64,000 nt of DNA from M0103 sp040386155 (GTDB taxonomy: Bacteria > Bacteroidota > Bacteroidia > Flavobacteriales_D > Crocinitomicaceae), in the NCBI GenBank assembly GCA_040386155.1, contig JAZKFZ010000004.1, positions 325,500 through 389,499 on the forward strand. The letters are read 5' to 3'. Both the position numbers and the translations under genes were made by a program. Positions 39,299-48,189 of this stretch are shown piece after piece; position 1 is the first letter of the stretch, and every line of letters starts with the position of its first letter. Under the pieces are notes generated by a model. The model saw only the letters and a program-made list of their open reading frames with translations. It was not told the origin of the DNA and did no database searches.

Positions 39299-40402
39299 AT
39301 GACGGAAAGACAAAGTGCATTGCTCGTGCTCGAAGATGGTACAATTTTTCACGGATTAGCCACTGGTAAAATTGGTACTACAACAGGTGAAATCGCCTTC
39401 AATACCGGAATGACAGGTTATCAAGAAGTATTTACAGACCCTTCTTATTTTGGACAAATTCTTATCATGACTACTTCGCATATTGGAAATTATGGAGTTC
39501 ATGCCGAAGAAATTGAATCGGAAGGGATTAAAATTGCTGGTTTAGTGACCAAGAAGTTTGCAGAGACATTTTCTAGAACATCAGCTTATGGTGGTTTGGA
39601 GGATTTGATGAAATCGAGTGCTACTGTTGGTATTTCCGATATTGATACTCGAGCGCTTGTTCGTCATATCAGAAGCAAAGGGGCGATGAATGCTGTAATC
39701 TCTTCTGAAGGTAAAACTGTAGATGAGCTAAAGTCTATTTTACATAATACTCCATCCATGGATGGCCTAGAATTGTCTTCCAAGGTAGCGACAGCAGTTG
39801 CGTACGAACTGAAGCCGGAAAATCCTATTTGTAAAGTAGCTCTTGTGGATTTTGGCGTAAAGAAGAATATTATTCGATGCTTGGTAGATAGAGGATGTCA
39901 TGTTAAAGTCTTCCCTCTGAATACTTCAAAACAAGAAATGGATAATTTTCAACCAGACGGCTACATGTTGTCGAATGGTCCTGGGGATCCTTCTGCCATG
40001 GAGAGTTCTATTCAATTGGTAAAAGAATTGGTGGAAAGTAAAACACCAATCTTTGGAATTTGCTTAGGTCATCAGATTTTAGCCTTGAGTCAAGGATTAA
40101 AGACGGAGAAAATGTTTAACGGTCACCGTGGAATTAATCACCCGATACTTAATTTAAAAACAGGAAAAGGTGAAATTACTTCTCAGAATCATGGATTCGT
40201 AATTGCAAAAGATAGTGTTGTTTCCAATCCAAACGTAAGCGTAACACACAAACATCTCAATGATGATACAATCGCTGGTATTGAATTGCTCGATCGTCCT
40301 GTTTTTTCAGTACAATATCATCCAGAGGCATCAGCAGGTCCTCACGATTCCCGCTATTTATTTGATCAATTTATCAATAACATAAAACAAAGTAAACAAT
40401 GA
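39299..40402 (+). CDS. carA: Carbamoyl-phosphate synthase small subunit (glutaminase)
   Basis: 367 residues. CarA releases ammonia from glutamine and passes it to CarB for carbamoyl phosphate, used in pyrimidine and arginine synthesis. N-terminal CPSase domain: LVLEDGTIFHGLATG, FNTGMTGYQEVFTDPSY. C-terminal class I amidotransferase: GICLGHQILALSQG with catalytic Cys255, and VQYHPEASAGPHDSRYLF with the catalytic His and Glu. It overlaps eno by 4 bases (ATGA). carB is not in the window. Confidence 0.97.
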   Translation: MTERQSALLVLEDGTIFHGLATGKIGTTTGEIAFNTGMTGYQEVFTDPSYFGQILIMTTSHIGNYGVHAEEIESEGIKIAGLVTKKFAETFSRTSAYGGLEDLMKSSATVGISDIDTRALVRHIRSKGAMNAVISSEGKTVDELKSILHNTPSMDGLELSSKVATAVAYELKPENPICKVALVDFGVKKNIIRCLVDRGCHVKVFPLNTSKQEMDNFQPDGYMLSNGPGDPSAMESSIQLVKELVESKTPIFGICLGHQILALSQGLKTEKMFNGHRGINHPILNLKTGKGEITSQNHGFVIAKDSVVSNPNVSVTHKHLNDDTIAGIELLDRPVFSVQYHPEASAGPHDSRYLFDQFINNIKQSKQ

Positions 40403-41685
40403 GCCAAATTGCCAAAGTATTCGCACGACAAATTTTAGATTCTAGAGGTAACCCAACAATTGAAGTAGATGTTACCACAGCGAATGGTTATGTCGGGCGT
40501 GCTGCAGTGCCTTCGGGAGCTTCTACCGGAATTCATGAAGCTGTTGAATTGCGCGATGGCGATAACTCGATTTATTTAGGTAAAGGTGTTCTAAAAGCTG
40601 TTGAAAATGTTAATTCCATTATTGATGATGAACTTTATGGTTACGATATATTTGACCAAAAAGGAATTGATCTTTTATTACGTGAGTTAGATGGAACTGA
40701 AAATAAATCTAAACTTGGCGCAAATGCTATTCTCGGAGTTTCTTTGGCCGTAGCGAGAGCTGCATCAATGGAATCTGGTTTAAGCTTATACAGATACATC
40801 GGTGGTGTGAATGCAGTAACACTTCCAGTTCCAATGATGAACATCTTAAATGGTGGTTCGCATGCCGACAATCTAATCGATATTCAAGAGTTTATGGTAA
40901 TGCCTTTTGGAGCAAAATCATTTTCAGAGGGCTTACGATGGGGTACAGAGATTTTTCATCATTTGAAAGCTGTATTGAAGTCTAAAGGGATGTCTACCAA
41001 TGTTGGTGATGAAGGTGGATTTGCACCAAATCTTCAATCAAACGAGGAAGCAATTCAGGTAGTTATGCAAGCAATTGAGAAAGCCGGATTTAAACCAGGG
41101 GTTGATGTTTTTATCGCTTTAGATGCAGCTTCCTCTGAATTTTTCAATGCGGATAAAAATAAATATGTATTTGAATCAACAGGACAAGAATTTTCATCTT
41201 CAGAGATGGTCGATTTTTGGGCAGATTGGTGTTCAAAATATCCAATAATTTCAATTGAAGATGGATTAGCTGAAGATGATTGGGCAGGTTGGAAATTGTT
41301 AACTGAAAAAATCGGTGATAAGGTACAATTAGTAGGAGATGATTTATTCGTAACAAACTCAAAACGATTGTCAAAAGGAATTTCCGAAGGAATTGCAAAC
41401 TCCATTTTAGTTAAAGTAAATCAAATTGGTACCCTCACTGAAACAATTGAAGCAGTGCAAATGGCAACTGCTAATTCATACACTTCCGTGATGAGTCACC
41501 GCAGTGGTGAAACTGAAGACAGTACAATTGCGGATCTTGCAGTGGCACTAAATACTGGTCAAATAAAAACTGGTTCTGCTTCACGTAGTGATCGAATGGC
41601 GAAATACAATCAACTTTTGAGAATTGAAGAGGAGTTGGGCGACAGCGCAGTTTATCCTGGAATGAACTTTAAATTTCTTAAATAG
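40399..41685 (+). CDS. eno: Enolase
   Basis: 428 residues. Enolase turns 2-phosphoglycerate into phosphoenolpyruvate. Typical landmarks: ILDSRGNPTIEVDV at the start, AAVPSGASTGIHEAVELRDG (about 35-54), MMNILNGGSHADN, the metal-binding ISIEDGLAEDDW and LVGDDLFVTN, and SVMSHRSGETEDSTIADLAV with the active-site loop. It is translationally coupled to carA. The carA-eno order after rplQ is familiar from related genomes. Confidence 0.98.
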   Translation: MSQIAKVFARQILDSRGNPTIEVDVTTANGYVGRAAVPSGASTGIHEAVELRDGDNSIYLGKGVLKAVENVNSIIDDELYGYDIFDQKGIDLLLRELDGTENKSKLGANAILGVSLAVARAASMESGLSLYRYIGGVNAVTLPVPMMNILNGGSHADNLIDIQEFMVMPFGAKSFSEGLRWGTEIFHHLKAVLKSKGMSTNVGDEGGFAPNLQSNEEAIQVVMQAIEKAGFKPGVDVFIALDAASSEFFNADKNKYVFESTGQEFSSSEMVDFWADWCSKYPIISIEDGLAEDDWAGWKLLTEKIGDKVQLVGDDLFVTNSKRLSKGISEGIANSILVKVNQIGTLTETIEAVQMATANSYTSVMSHRSGETEDSTIADLAVALNTGQIKTGSASRSDRMAKYNQLLRIEEELGDSAVYPGMNFKFLK

Positions 41686-41723
41686 GCTCCTGTTTGATAA
41701 ATTTATTTGAATTAGCAGTATAG

Positions 41724-41754
41724 TTGTTTAATTTTTAACAATATGATATTTTTG
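41724..41754 (+). promoter_or_regulatory. Promoter of the glycine-rich T9SS protein gene
   Basis: TTG (41724-41726), a 20-base spacer and TATTTTTG (41747-41754) match the Bacteroidota consensus. The ATG is 86 bases downstream. Confidence 0.6.
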
Positions 41755-41839
41755 TTAAATTAATAGAAATATTAACGCAACCTTGTGGGATTACCTGCGT
41801 CTAACTGACATAAATAATCGATTACAATTCATATTACTA

Positions 41840-44416
41840 ATGAAAAAGTACATTCAAAATATTAAGTTCCTTTTATTCCACGTTTTTATTTTACTGATCA
41901 TTGCTGCGCAAAGCGCAACTGCTCAATCAGTTACATTTGGCTTCACAGGAAGCCCTCAGTCATGGACAGTACCAACATGTGTGAATTCCATAACGGTAAC
42001 AGTAGCAGGTGCTGAAGGTGGTGGTGGATCTGGAGGTAATGGTGCTGTTGTTACAACAGTTATCAATGTTACTCCTGGTGATGTATTGAATCTCTATGTA
42101 GGAGGTAGTGGTGCTTGTCCAGGTGCTGGTTGGAATGGTGGTGCAATTGGTCATGCATCTAGCGGAAATAATGCACCTTGGAACTCATGTGGTGGTGGCG
42201 GTGCTTCTGATATTCGTATCAATGGCACTGGTTTGGCAAATAGAATTGTCGTTGCTGCCGGTGGCGGTGGTGAAGGTGGAGGTTCTGTTACCTCAACTCC
42301 TACTACAGTTAACTTTGGTGGAAGTGGCGGATGTGCTACAGGTGTAATGGGTGGTGCAACGTTTGGTCAGGGAGCTCCAGGTGGAACTCAAACTGCTGGT
42401 GGTGCTGGTGGTGTACCTTGGGCTGGAACTCCTCCGGGAGGATCTCCTGGTTCAATAGGAAATGGTGGTCAAGGTGGTCCTTGGGATACTGCATCTGGCG
42501 GCGGCGGCGGCGGTGGATATTACGGCGGCGGCGGCGGTGGAAATGACGGTTGTTGTACTGGTGCCAATGGCGGCGGCGGCGGCGGCGGCGGTTCTTCACT
42601 TACTCCAGCTGGTGGTTCTTGTACTTCTGGAGGAAATAACGGACCAGGTTATATTACAATCAATTATACGCCAGCTGCATCTGCTAGTAATGGCGGTCCA
42701 TATTGTGTAGGAGGAACAATTCAATTAACTGGTGGTGGAGGAACAACTTATTCTTGGACTGGACCAAATGGTTTTACTTCTTCCTTACAAAATCCTACTG
42801 TTCCTAGTGCAACGCTTGCCTCTGGCGGCGTATACAATCTAACTGTAGATGGTGGTGCTTGTGTTGCAAACACAACAGTTGTTGTTGTTGCTGCCCCAAC
42901 ACCGAATGCAGGTCCTGATCAAGTACTTTGTTTAGGAACAATGATTATGCTTGATGGTACAGAATCTGTGGTGGCAAATACATCTTCTTGGTCTACTTCA
43001 ACCGTTGGAATTACCCCAACACCTACTGTGTCATTTAATCCTACAGTAGGATTTACTGATCCAGCAGTGACAGTAAACCAACCTGGAGTGTACACATTTA
43101 CTTTTTCTGAAAACAATGGCGTTTGTCCAAGTGCTACGGATCAAGTTCAAGTTACAGTTTCTGTTACTAGTCACACAACATCTTTCATTAGTCCAACATG
43201 TGCTGGTATGGCTGATGGCTCAATAACAATTGATAACCCTGATGGAGTGTTATTCAGTTATGATGGCGGAACTACATTTGTACCTAATTCAACGCAAACT
43301 GGATTTGTAACAGGAACCTATAATGTTGTTTCTGAAAATCAGTATGGTTGTCAATTTGCAAGCACTGTAGTTGTTACAGAACCACTTCCAATACTTATTT
43401 CTGCAGGAAACGATACGTTAATTTGCGCTGATGGTGCAGCTAATGTATGGGCTGCAATTAGTGTTGCTGGTTTAAATGAAACTTACCATTGGAGTTATGG
43501 TGGTTCAACAGCTGCAACTGCATCAGTAACTCCTCCTCAAAGTATTACAATGTCTGTTTATGCTGAGGCTGCAAATGGATGTATGTCTGATACAACAGAA
43601 TTTGATATTGTTGTGATTCCTTTACCTATTCCTCAAATTTCAGTGCTGAACAATGGCTTGTGTGAACCACAACTTGTAACTGTAAATGCTACAACTGATC
43701 CATCTACCGTTGGAACAATTTTATGGCAATTAGGCAATGGAGAGGTATTTACAAATCAACTTTCTATTACTACTGACACGCTTTGGGCTGGATTGTACGA
43801 CGTGAATATGATGATTGTCAGTCCTGAAGGCTGTGTAGGTTCATTATTATTTGCGGATGCAATTGATGTTCGTCCACAACCAGTAGCAAACTTTATTTTC
43901 TCTCCAAGTCCTGTGATGATGCTGAATACTGAAGTTAATTTCACAAATTTCTCTACGAATGCAGATTCTTACATTTGGAATTTTGGTGGCGGAAACCCAG
44001 GTGTTTCGACGCAACAAGATGAAACAGTGCAATATCCTGAAGGTGTAATTACAACCTATCAAGTAACATTGATTGCACAATCGAATCTTGGTTGTTCGGA
44101 TACTATTACGAAGCCTGTACAAGTGCACCCAGAAATTTTGATTTACGCACCAACAGCATTTACACCAGATGATGATGAATACAATCAATCATGGCAAGTA
44201 GTTATTGAAGGAATTGATATTTATGATTTTACATTGTTGGTGTATAATCGTTGGGGTGAATTAATTTGGGAGTCGCATGATCCGTCTATCGGATGGGACG
44301 GTACTTATGGCGGAAAACCAGTTCAAACTGGAACTTACAATTGGAAATTGGAAACGAAAGATGTATTCAACGATGATAAATACACTTGGCAAGGAAGCTT
44401 CAATTTATTAAGATAA
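41840..44416 (+). CDS. Glycine-rich T9SS type B surface protein
   Basis: 858 residues from the ATG at 41840 (MKKYIQNIKFLLF, signal peptide ending SATAQ); a longer frame starts at a TTG. Residues about 25-275 are a Gly-rich domain with long Gly runs, GGGGASDIRINGTGL and RIVVAAGGGGEGGG, similar in pattern to the glycine-rich domain of ALK/LTK receptors and to bacterial adhesins with polyglycine helices. Ig-like/PKD domains follow; around 460-530 a SprB-type repeat (SPTCAGMADGSITI). The C-terminal domain (YAPTAFTPDDDEYNQS, YNRWGELIWES, ending NLLR) is a type B T9SS signal, nearly the same as in the adhesin at 16158. It is probably surface-bound; the ligand is unknown. Confidence 0.9.
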   Translation: MKKYIQNIKFLLFHVFILLIIAAQSATAQSVTFGFTGSPQSWTVPTCVNSITVTVAGAEGGGGSGGNGAVVTTVINVTPGDVLNLYVGGSGACPGAGWNGGAIGHASSGNNAPWNSCGGGGASDIRINGTGLANRIVVAAGGGGEGGGSVTSTPTTVNFGGSGGCATGVMGGATFGQGAPGGTQTAGGAGGVPWAGTPPGGSPGSIGNGGQGGPWDTASGGGGGGGYYGGGGGGNDGCCTGANGGGGGGGGSSLTPAGGSCTSGGNNGPGYITINYTPAASASNGGPYCVGGTIQLTGGGGTTYSWTGPNGFTSSLQNPTVPSATLASGGVYNLTVDGGACVANTTVVVVAAPTPNAGPDQVLCLGTMIMLDGTESVVANTSSWSTSTVGITPTPTVSFNPTVGFTDPAVTVNQPGVYTFTFSENNGVCPSATDQVQVTVSVTSHTTSFISPTCAGMADGSITIDNPDGVLFSYDGGTTFVPNSTQTGFVTGTYNVVSENQYGCQFASTVVVTEPLPILISAGNDTLICADGAANVWAAISVAGLNETYHWSYGGSTAATASVTPPQSITMSVYAEAANGCMSDTTEFDIVVIPLPIPQISVLNNGLCEPQLVTVNATTDPSTVGTILWQLGNGEVFTNQLSITTDTLWAGLYDVNMMIVSPEGCVGSLLFADAIDVRPQPVANFIFSPSPVMMLNTEVNFTNFSTNADSYIWNFGGGNPGVSTQQDETVQYPEGVITTYQVTLIAQSNLGCSDTITKPVQVHPEILIYAPTAFTPDDDEYNQSWQVVIEGIDIYDFTLLVYNRWGELIWESHDPSIGWDGTYGGKPVQTGTYNWKLETKDVFNDDKYTWQGSFNLLR
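42497..42589 (+). repeat. In-frame GGC microsatellites
   Basis: Three in-frame GGC runs occur close together: five copies (42497-42511), four (42524-42535) and seven (42569-42589), all encoding Gly. Changes in copy number by slippage would keep the frame. Confidence 0.9.
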
Positions 44417-44431
44417 TTTTAGCCTTTTGAT

Positions 44432-44439
44432 TATCTTTG
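44432..44439 (+). promoter_or_regulatory. -7 box of hutU
   Basis: TATCTTTG lies 4 bases before the hutU ATG and 15 bases after the preceding stop. The upstream element would lie in the end of the previous gene; no TTG is visible at the right distance. Confidence 0.5.
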
Positions 44440-44443
44440 TGGG

Positions 44444-46441
44444 ATGACTGTTAATGATTTCCACAAAGATATTCTTGAAGGTGTTCCATCTTCTATTCCT
44501 AATCTGAAAATCTATGATTCTTCAGTAAATAGAGCTCCGAAAAGAAAGGATATTCTTTCTAAAGAGGAAAAAAAATTAGCGCTAAAAAATGCGTTGCGGT
44601 ATTTTCCTAAATCTCAACATGCTGAACTAGCACCAGAATTTCTTGAAGAATTACTAACGCTTGGTCGAATTTATATGCTGCGTTTTCGACCAGATTATCG
44701 TATGTACGCGCGTCCAATTGATGACTATCCTGGCAAATCTATGCAAGCCAAAGCTATTATGCTGATGATTCAAAATAATTTGGATTATGCAGTTGCTCAA
44801 CATCCTCATGAATTAATTACATACGGTGGCAATGGTGCCGTATTTCAAAATTGGATTCAATATCGTTTGACAATGAAATATTTGGCAGAAATGTCAGATG
44901 AACAAACATTGGTAATGTATTCCGGTCATCCTATGGGTTTGTTTCCTTCACATAAAGATGCGCCACGTGTTGTAGTTACCAATGGAATGATGATTCCGAA
45001 TTATTCGAAACCAGATGATTGGGAAAAATTCAATGCCTTAGGTGTTACCCAGTACGGACAAATGACAGCTGGATCATACATGTATATCGGCCCACAAGGC
45101 ATCGTGCACGGAACAACAATAACTGTATTAAATGGATTTCGAAAAATTGGAAAAACACCTTTAGGTTCTCTTTTTGTTACATCAGGATTAGGGGGCATGA
45201 GTGGTGCACAACCAAAAGCAGGAACAATTGCTGGATGTATTACCGTTTGCGCTGAAGTGAATCCAAAAATTACTAAAATTCGTCATGATCAAGGATGGAT
45301 CCATGAAGTAATTGAGAACCTTGATGAACTCTGCAATCGTGTGCGAAAAGCGCAAGAAAATAAAGAAATTGTATCCATCGCCTATTTAGGGAATATCGTA
45401 GATGTTTGGGAGAAATTTGATGCAGAAAATCTTCACATTGATTTAGGGTCTGACCAAACTTCACTACACAATCCATGGGCTGGAGGGTATTATCCTACAG
45501 GAATTTCATTTGAAGATGCAAATAGAATGATGGCGGAAAATCCACTACTGTTCAAAGAGAAAGTGCAAGAAACACTGAGAAGACATGCCATAGCAATTAA
45601 TAAACATACTTCAAAAGGAACTTATTTTTTTGATTATGGCAATGCGTTTTTACTAGAAGCTTCACGTGCAGGAGCGGATGTAATGGCAGATAACAATACT
45701 GATTTTAAGTATCCTTCCTACGTGCAAGACATCATGGGACCAATGTGTTTTGATTATGGTTTTGGGCCTTTTCGTTGGGTATGTACTTCTGGAAAACCTA
45801 AAGATCTTGCTAAAACAGATACCATTGCTTGTGCTGTCTTGGAGGAAATGATTAAAGTAAGTCCAGCTGACATTCAACAGCAAATGGCGGATAATATCCA
45901 GTGGATCAAAGGAGCTCAAAAAAATAAGTTAGTAGTAGGTTCCCAAGCACGAATTCTTTATGCCGACGCCGAAGGAAGAACGAAAATTGCTAAGGCGTTC
46001 AATGATGCAATTGCCGCAGGAGAAATTGGTGCAGTTGTGTTAGGTAGAGATCATCATGATGTTTCAGGAACTGATTCACCGTACCGTGAAACATCGAATA
46101 TTTATGACGGTTCTCGTTTCACTGCAGACATGGCAATTCAAAATGTGATTGGGGACAGTTTTCGCGGGGCAACATGGGTGTCAATTCATAACGGTGGTGG
46201 TGTTGGTTGGGGAGAAGTGATTAATGGTGGATTTGGAATGCTGTTGGATGGTTCTGCCGATGCTGAGCGGCGACTAAAAATGATGTTGCATTGGGATGTT
46301 AATAATGGAATTTCACGACGCAGTTGGGCTCGCAATGAGCCAGCAATAACAGCAATTAAGCGAGCTATGGAGCAGGAACCCAATTTGAAAGTTACCTTGC
46401 CAGAAATAGTAGATGAGGAACTGATAAAAAAACTCTTTTAA
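44444..46441 (+). CDS. hutU: Urocanate hydratase
   Basis: 665 residues, the long form of urocanase usual in Bacteroidota. The enzyme adds water to urocanate using tightly bound NAD+ in histidine breakdown. Conserved segments are YGGNGAVFQNWIQYRLTM, MYSGHPMGLFPSHKDAPR, YGQMTAGSYMYIGPQGIVHG, TSGLGGMSGAQPKAG, and the C-terminal VSIHNGGGVGWGEVINGGFG. hutH, hutI and hutG are not next to it, so the histidine pathway is scattered. A -7 box directly before the ATG suggests its own leaderless transcript, and a terminator follows. Confidence 0.96.
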   Translation: MTVNDFHKDILEGVPSSIPNLKIYDSSVNRAPKRKDILSKEEKKLALKNALRYFPKSQHAELAPEFLEELLTLGRIYMLRFRPDYRMYARPIDDYPGKSMQAKAIMLMIQNNLDYAVAQHPHELITYGGNGAVFQNWIQYRLTMKYLAEMSDEQTLVMYSGHPMGLFPSHKDAPRVVVTNGMMIPNYSKPDDWEKFNALGVTQYGQMTAGSYMYIGPQGIVHGTTITVLNGFRKIGKTPLGSLFVTSGLGGMSGAQPKAGTIAGCITVCAEVNPKITKIRHDQGWIHEVIENLDELCNRVRKAQENKEIVSIAYLGNIVDVWEKFDAENLHIDLGSDQTSLHNPWAGGYYPTGISFEDANRMMAENPLLFKEKVQETLRRHAIAINKHTSKGTYFFDYGNAFLLEASRAGADVMADNNTDFKYPSYVQDIMGPMCFDYGFGPFRWVCTSGKPKDLAKTDTIACAVLEEMIKVSPADIQQQMADNIQWIKGAQKNKLVVGSQARILYADAEGRTKIAKAFNDAIAAGEIGAVVLGRDHHDVSGTDSPYRETSNIYDGSRFTADMAIQNVIGDSFRGATWVSIHNGGGVGWGEVINGGFGMLLDGSADAERRLKMMLHWDVNNGISRRSWARNEPAITAIKRAMEQEPNLKVTLPEIVDEELIKKLF

Positions 46442-46451
46442 ACCTTGTAAA

Positions 46452-46485
46452 AGAAGGGTGCTTGTTAAGCACCCTTCTCTTTTTT
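46452..46485 (+). terminator. Terminator of hutU
   Basis: A perfect 12-bp stem (46452-46463 with 46467-46478, loop GTT) followed by CTTTTTT, 10 bases after the stop. It lies between convergent genes and could also slow transcripts from the other side. Confidence 0.92.
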
Positions 46486-46492
46486 CTGAAAA

Positions 46493-47050
46493 TTACTTGG
46501 ACGCTTCCTGCAATGAATCTTGCATTGAGAATTTGTCCTTTAACCTAATTCCACTGAGGCTTAATTCATCAAATGAATCAGCAATTCCATCCACAGGGAA
46601 TTTTCCTTTGAGACGAACAAAAACACCATCGCCATCATCCGACGTAACGGTAAGAAATAAGCGTTTAATTTTTTCCTTTTTCATCTTTACATGAAAAACA
46701 ACAAAATCTTCATCACTATTGATTGTCATCCATTCCTCATAATTTTTGCGATCCAAGTATTTTTTTACGTTGGAATTGATCGCCTTAAAATCGCCTTGAT
46801 TTTCAACGGTTAGTACCTTTACACCTCCGATTTTAGTCAACAATTTTTGTAATGCGATATCTTCACCCTCTTCCGAAAGTGCTTTTTTGATGATCGGTCG
46901 AGCTAAAATAGTACTAACACTTACAGCCATCACTTCTGCTTCTTTATCAATATGCCTGTTTTTAACAAAACTCATATTGGAATGTTTGGAGATGATGCAG
47001 GAGGACAATAGCAGTAATCCACAACCTGCAACTAGAACGAGTTTTTTCAT
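46493..47050 (-). CDS. DUF4252 lipoprotein
   Basis: 185 residues with a lipoprotein signal (MKKLVLVAGCGLLLLSSC, lipobox Cys at 18). The rest fits the DUF4252 family: a helical segment with repeated small residues, then VKVLTVENQGDFKAINSNVK and NYEEWMTINSDEDFVVFHVK. It overlaps the DUF4252 gene upstream by 4 bases (ATGA) and is the last gene of a sigma-factor operon. The function of the domain is not known; the pairing with sigma and anti-sigma genes suggests an envelope-stress target. Confidence 0.82.
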   Translation of the reverse strand: MKKLVLVAGCGLLLLSSCIISKHSNMSFVKNRHIDKEAEVMAVSVSTILARPIIKKALSEEGEDIALQKLLTKIGGVKVLTVENQGDFKAINSNVKKYLDRKNYEEWMTINSDEDFVVFHVKMKKEKIKRLFLTVTSDDGDGVFVRLKGKFPVDGIADSFDELSLSGIRLKDKFSMQDSLQEASK

Positions 47051-47559
47051 GGCTTTTCGTTTTTATCGTCACTAATTAAATTAGAAACATCTGTCATAGA
47101 AATTTCTCCTTCGAGAATCATGAACATTGTTTCGTCACTTCCATTGATGCTTAAGATCAGATTTTTGAGTACAGTGGAATCTGTCTTTTCCGCCAAAAAC
47201 CGAATGCTTTCTCCAGAATCATTGATGTCCATTAATTCTTCATAATTCAGATTTTTTATCGCGGATGAAATTTCACCTTGTAGACTTTCAAAACGTGTGG
47301 TATTTGATGAGTCGCGCTCAACAATTAGAATTCTTAAGGAATTAATCTTATTGATTAAAGGGTTTATTTTCTTCAAATCATCATCATCAATATCAAGTTG
47401 CCCAAGTAATTGAAACATTGGCTTGGCGATTTTTATCGAAGTGATACCAGTAGTTTTTTGATATTTTTCAAATAATTCAATCAACTTTGTTGTTTGTCCA
47501 AAAGCGGAACTGCTCAGAACAAAAGCGAGGATAATCAATACATTTTTCATATTTTTCAT
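47047..47559 (-). CDS. DUF4252 secreted protein
   Basis: 170 residues with a Sec signal peptide (MKNMKNVLIILAFVLSSSAFG-QT) and no lipobox Cys; a Met four codons in is an alternative start. The DUF4252 core resembles the next gene: LRILIVERDSS, NYEELMDINDSGESIRFLAEK and VLKNLILSINGSDETMFMILEG. The two are tandem paralogues, one probably free in the periplasm and the other lipid-anchored. It follows the anti-sigma-like gene by 3 bases. Confidence 0.82.
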   Translation of the reverse strand: MKNMKNVLIILAFVLSSSAFGQTTKLIELFEKYQKTTGITSIKIAKPMFQLLGQLDIDDDDLKKINPLINKINSLRILIVERDSSNTTRFESLQGEISSAIKNLNYEELMDINDSGESIRFLAEKTDSTVLKNLILSINGSDETMFMILEGEISMTDVSNLISDDKNEKP

Positions 47560-47562
47560 TTC

Positions 47563-48189
47563 TTAAAAATTAATAGATAGGTGCTTCACATTCTCCATAT
47601 TTGAAACACTTTTTTCGACATTACTTGCTAGCAGATGTAAGGAATTTAGAGTGGCCTCTTTTGCTTCTTGTAAGTCGTATATTGGCTTCCCGTTGATGAC
47701 AACAAATTCCGGATTGTACGTCGTTTCCACAGGAAGTGGAGTTTCTTTAATTATTTTCTTACGAGCAACTTTATGGACTGCAGCAATCGTATTTTGTTTC
47801 TTTAATTGTTCATCATTTAGTTCTGGCAGCACGCGATCTTTTGCTTCTTCCTTTTTTAAATCAATAGCCTCATTTTTCTTTACATACCGCATAGCAACGC
47901 CATTTTCTTGTGATATAAAAAAGTACGTACCCAGTGTAAGAATGAAAATTGCTGCTGCAGACCAATAAAATAATTGTTTGTAATTGGCTTCTTTTTTCAC
48001 ACTATTCACTGGCTTTTCTGCGACATTCATGAAATTATCGAACGACCAGTCCATCGTTATTTCTTTTTCACTTTTAAGTGCTAAAAAATAGGGGTGATTT
48101 GCAGAATCTCTCAGTTCTTTTTCCTGCTGTTCCGTCATTTTCCCTTCGAAAAAATCATCCATGTTGTTATCAAAATTGTCTTTGCTCAT
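47563..48189 (-). CDS. One-pass membrane protein, probable anti-sigma factor
   Basis: 208 residues from ATG at 48189 (MSKDNFDNNMDDFFEGKM); the longer frame begins with TTG. Residues 1-70 are a small acidic cytoplasmic domain (DDFFEGKMTEQQEKELRD), typical in position of anti-sigma domains; one membrane helix follows (YWSAAAIFILTLGTYFFI, about 80-97), then a periplasmic part. It overlaps the ECF sigma gene by 20 bases, the normal arrangement for sigma/anti-sigma pairs. No zinc motif (HxxxCxxC) is present, so it is not a ZAS-type factor. Function is inferred from architecture and position. Confidence 0.72.
   Translation of the reverse strand: MSKDNFDNNMDDFFEGKMTEQQEKELRDSANHPYFLALKSEKEITMDWSFDNFMNVAEKPVNSVKKEANYKQLFYWSAAAIFILTLGTYFFISQENGVAMRYVKKNEAIDLKKEEAKDRVLPELNDEQLKKQNTIAAVHKVARKKIIKETPLPVETTYNPEFVVINGKPIYDLQEAKEATLNSLHLLASNVEKSVSNMENVKHLSINF

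Noticed and set aside
42331..42710. Open frames rich in Trp, Cys and Arg, or in Val and Leu, on both strands of the glycine-rich gene
   Set aside because: They are shadows caused by the GGT/GGC-rich sequence; the frame with signal peptide and T9SS domain is the real one.
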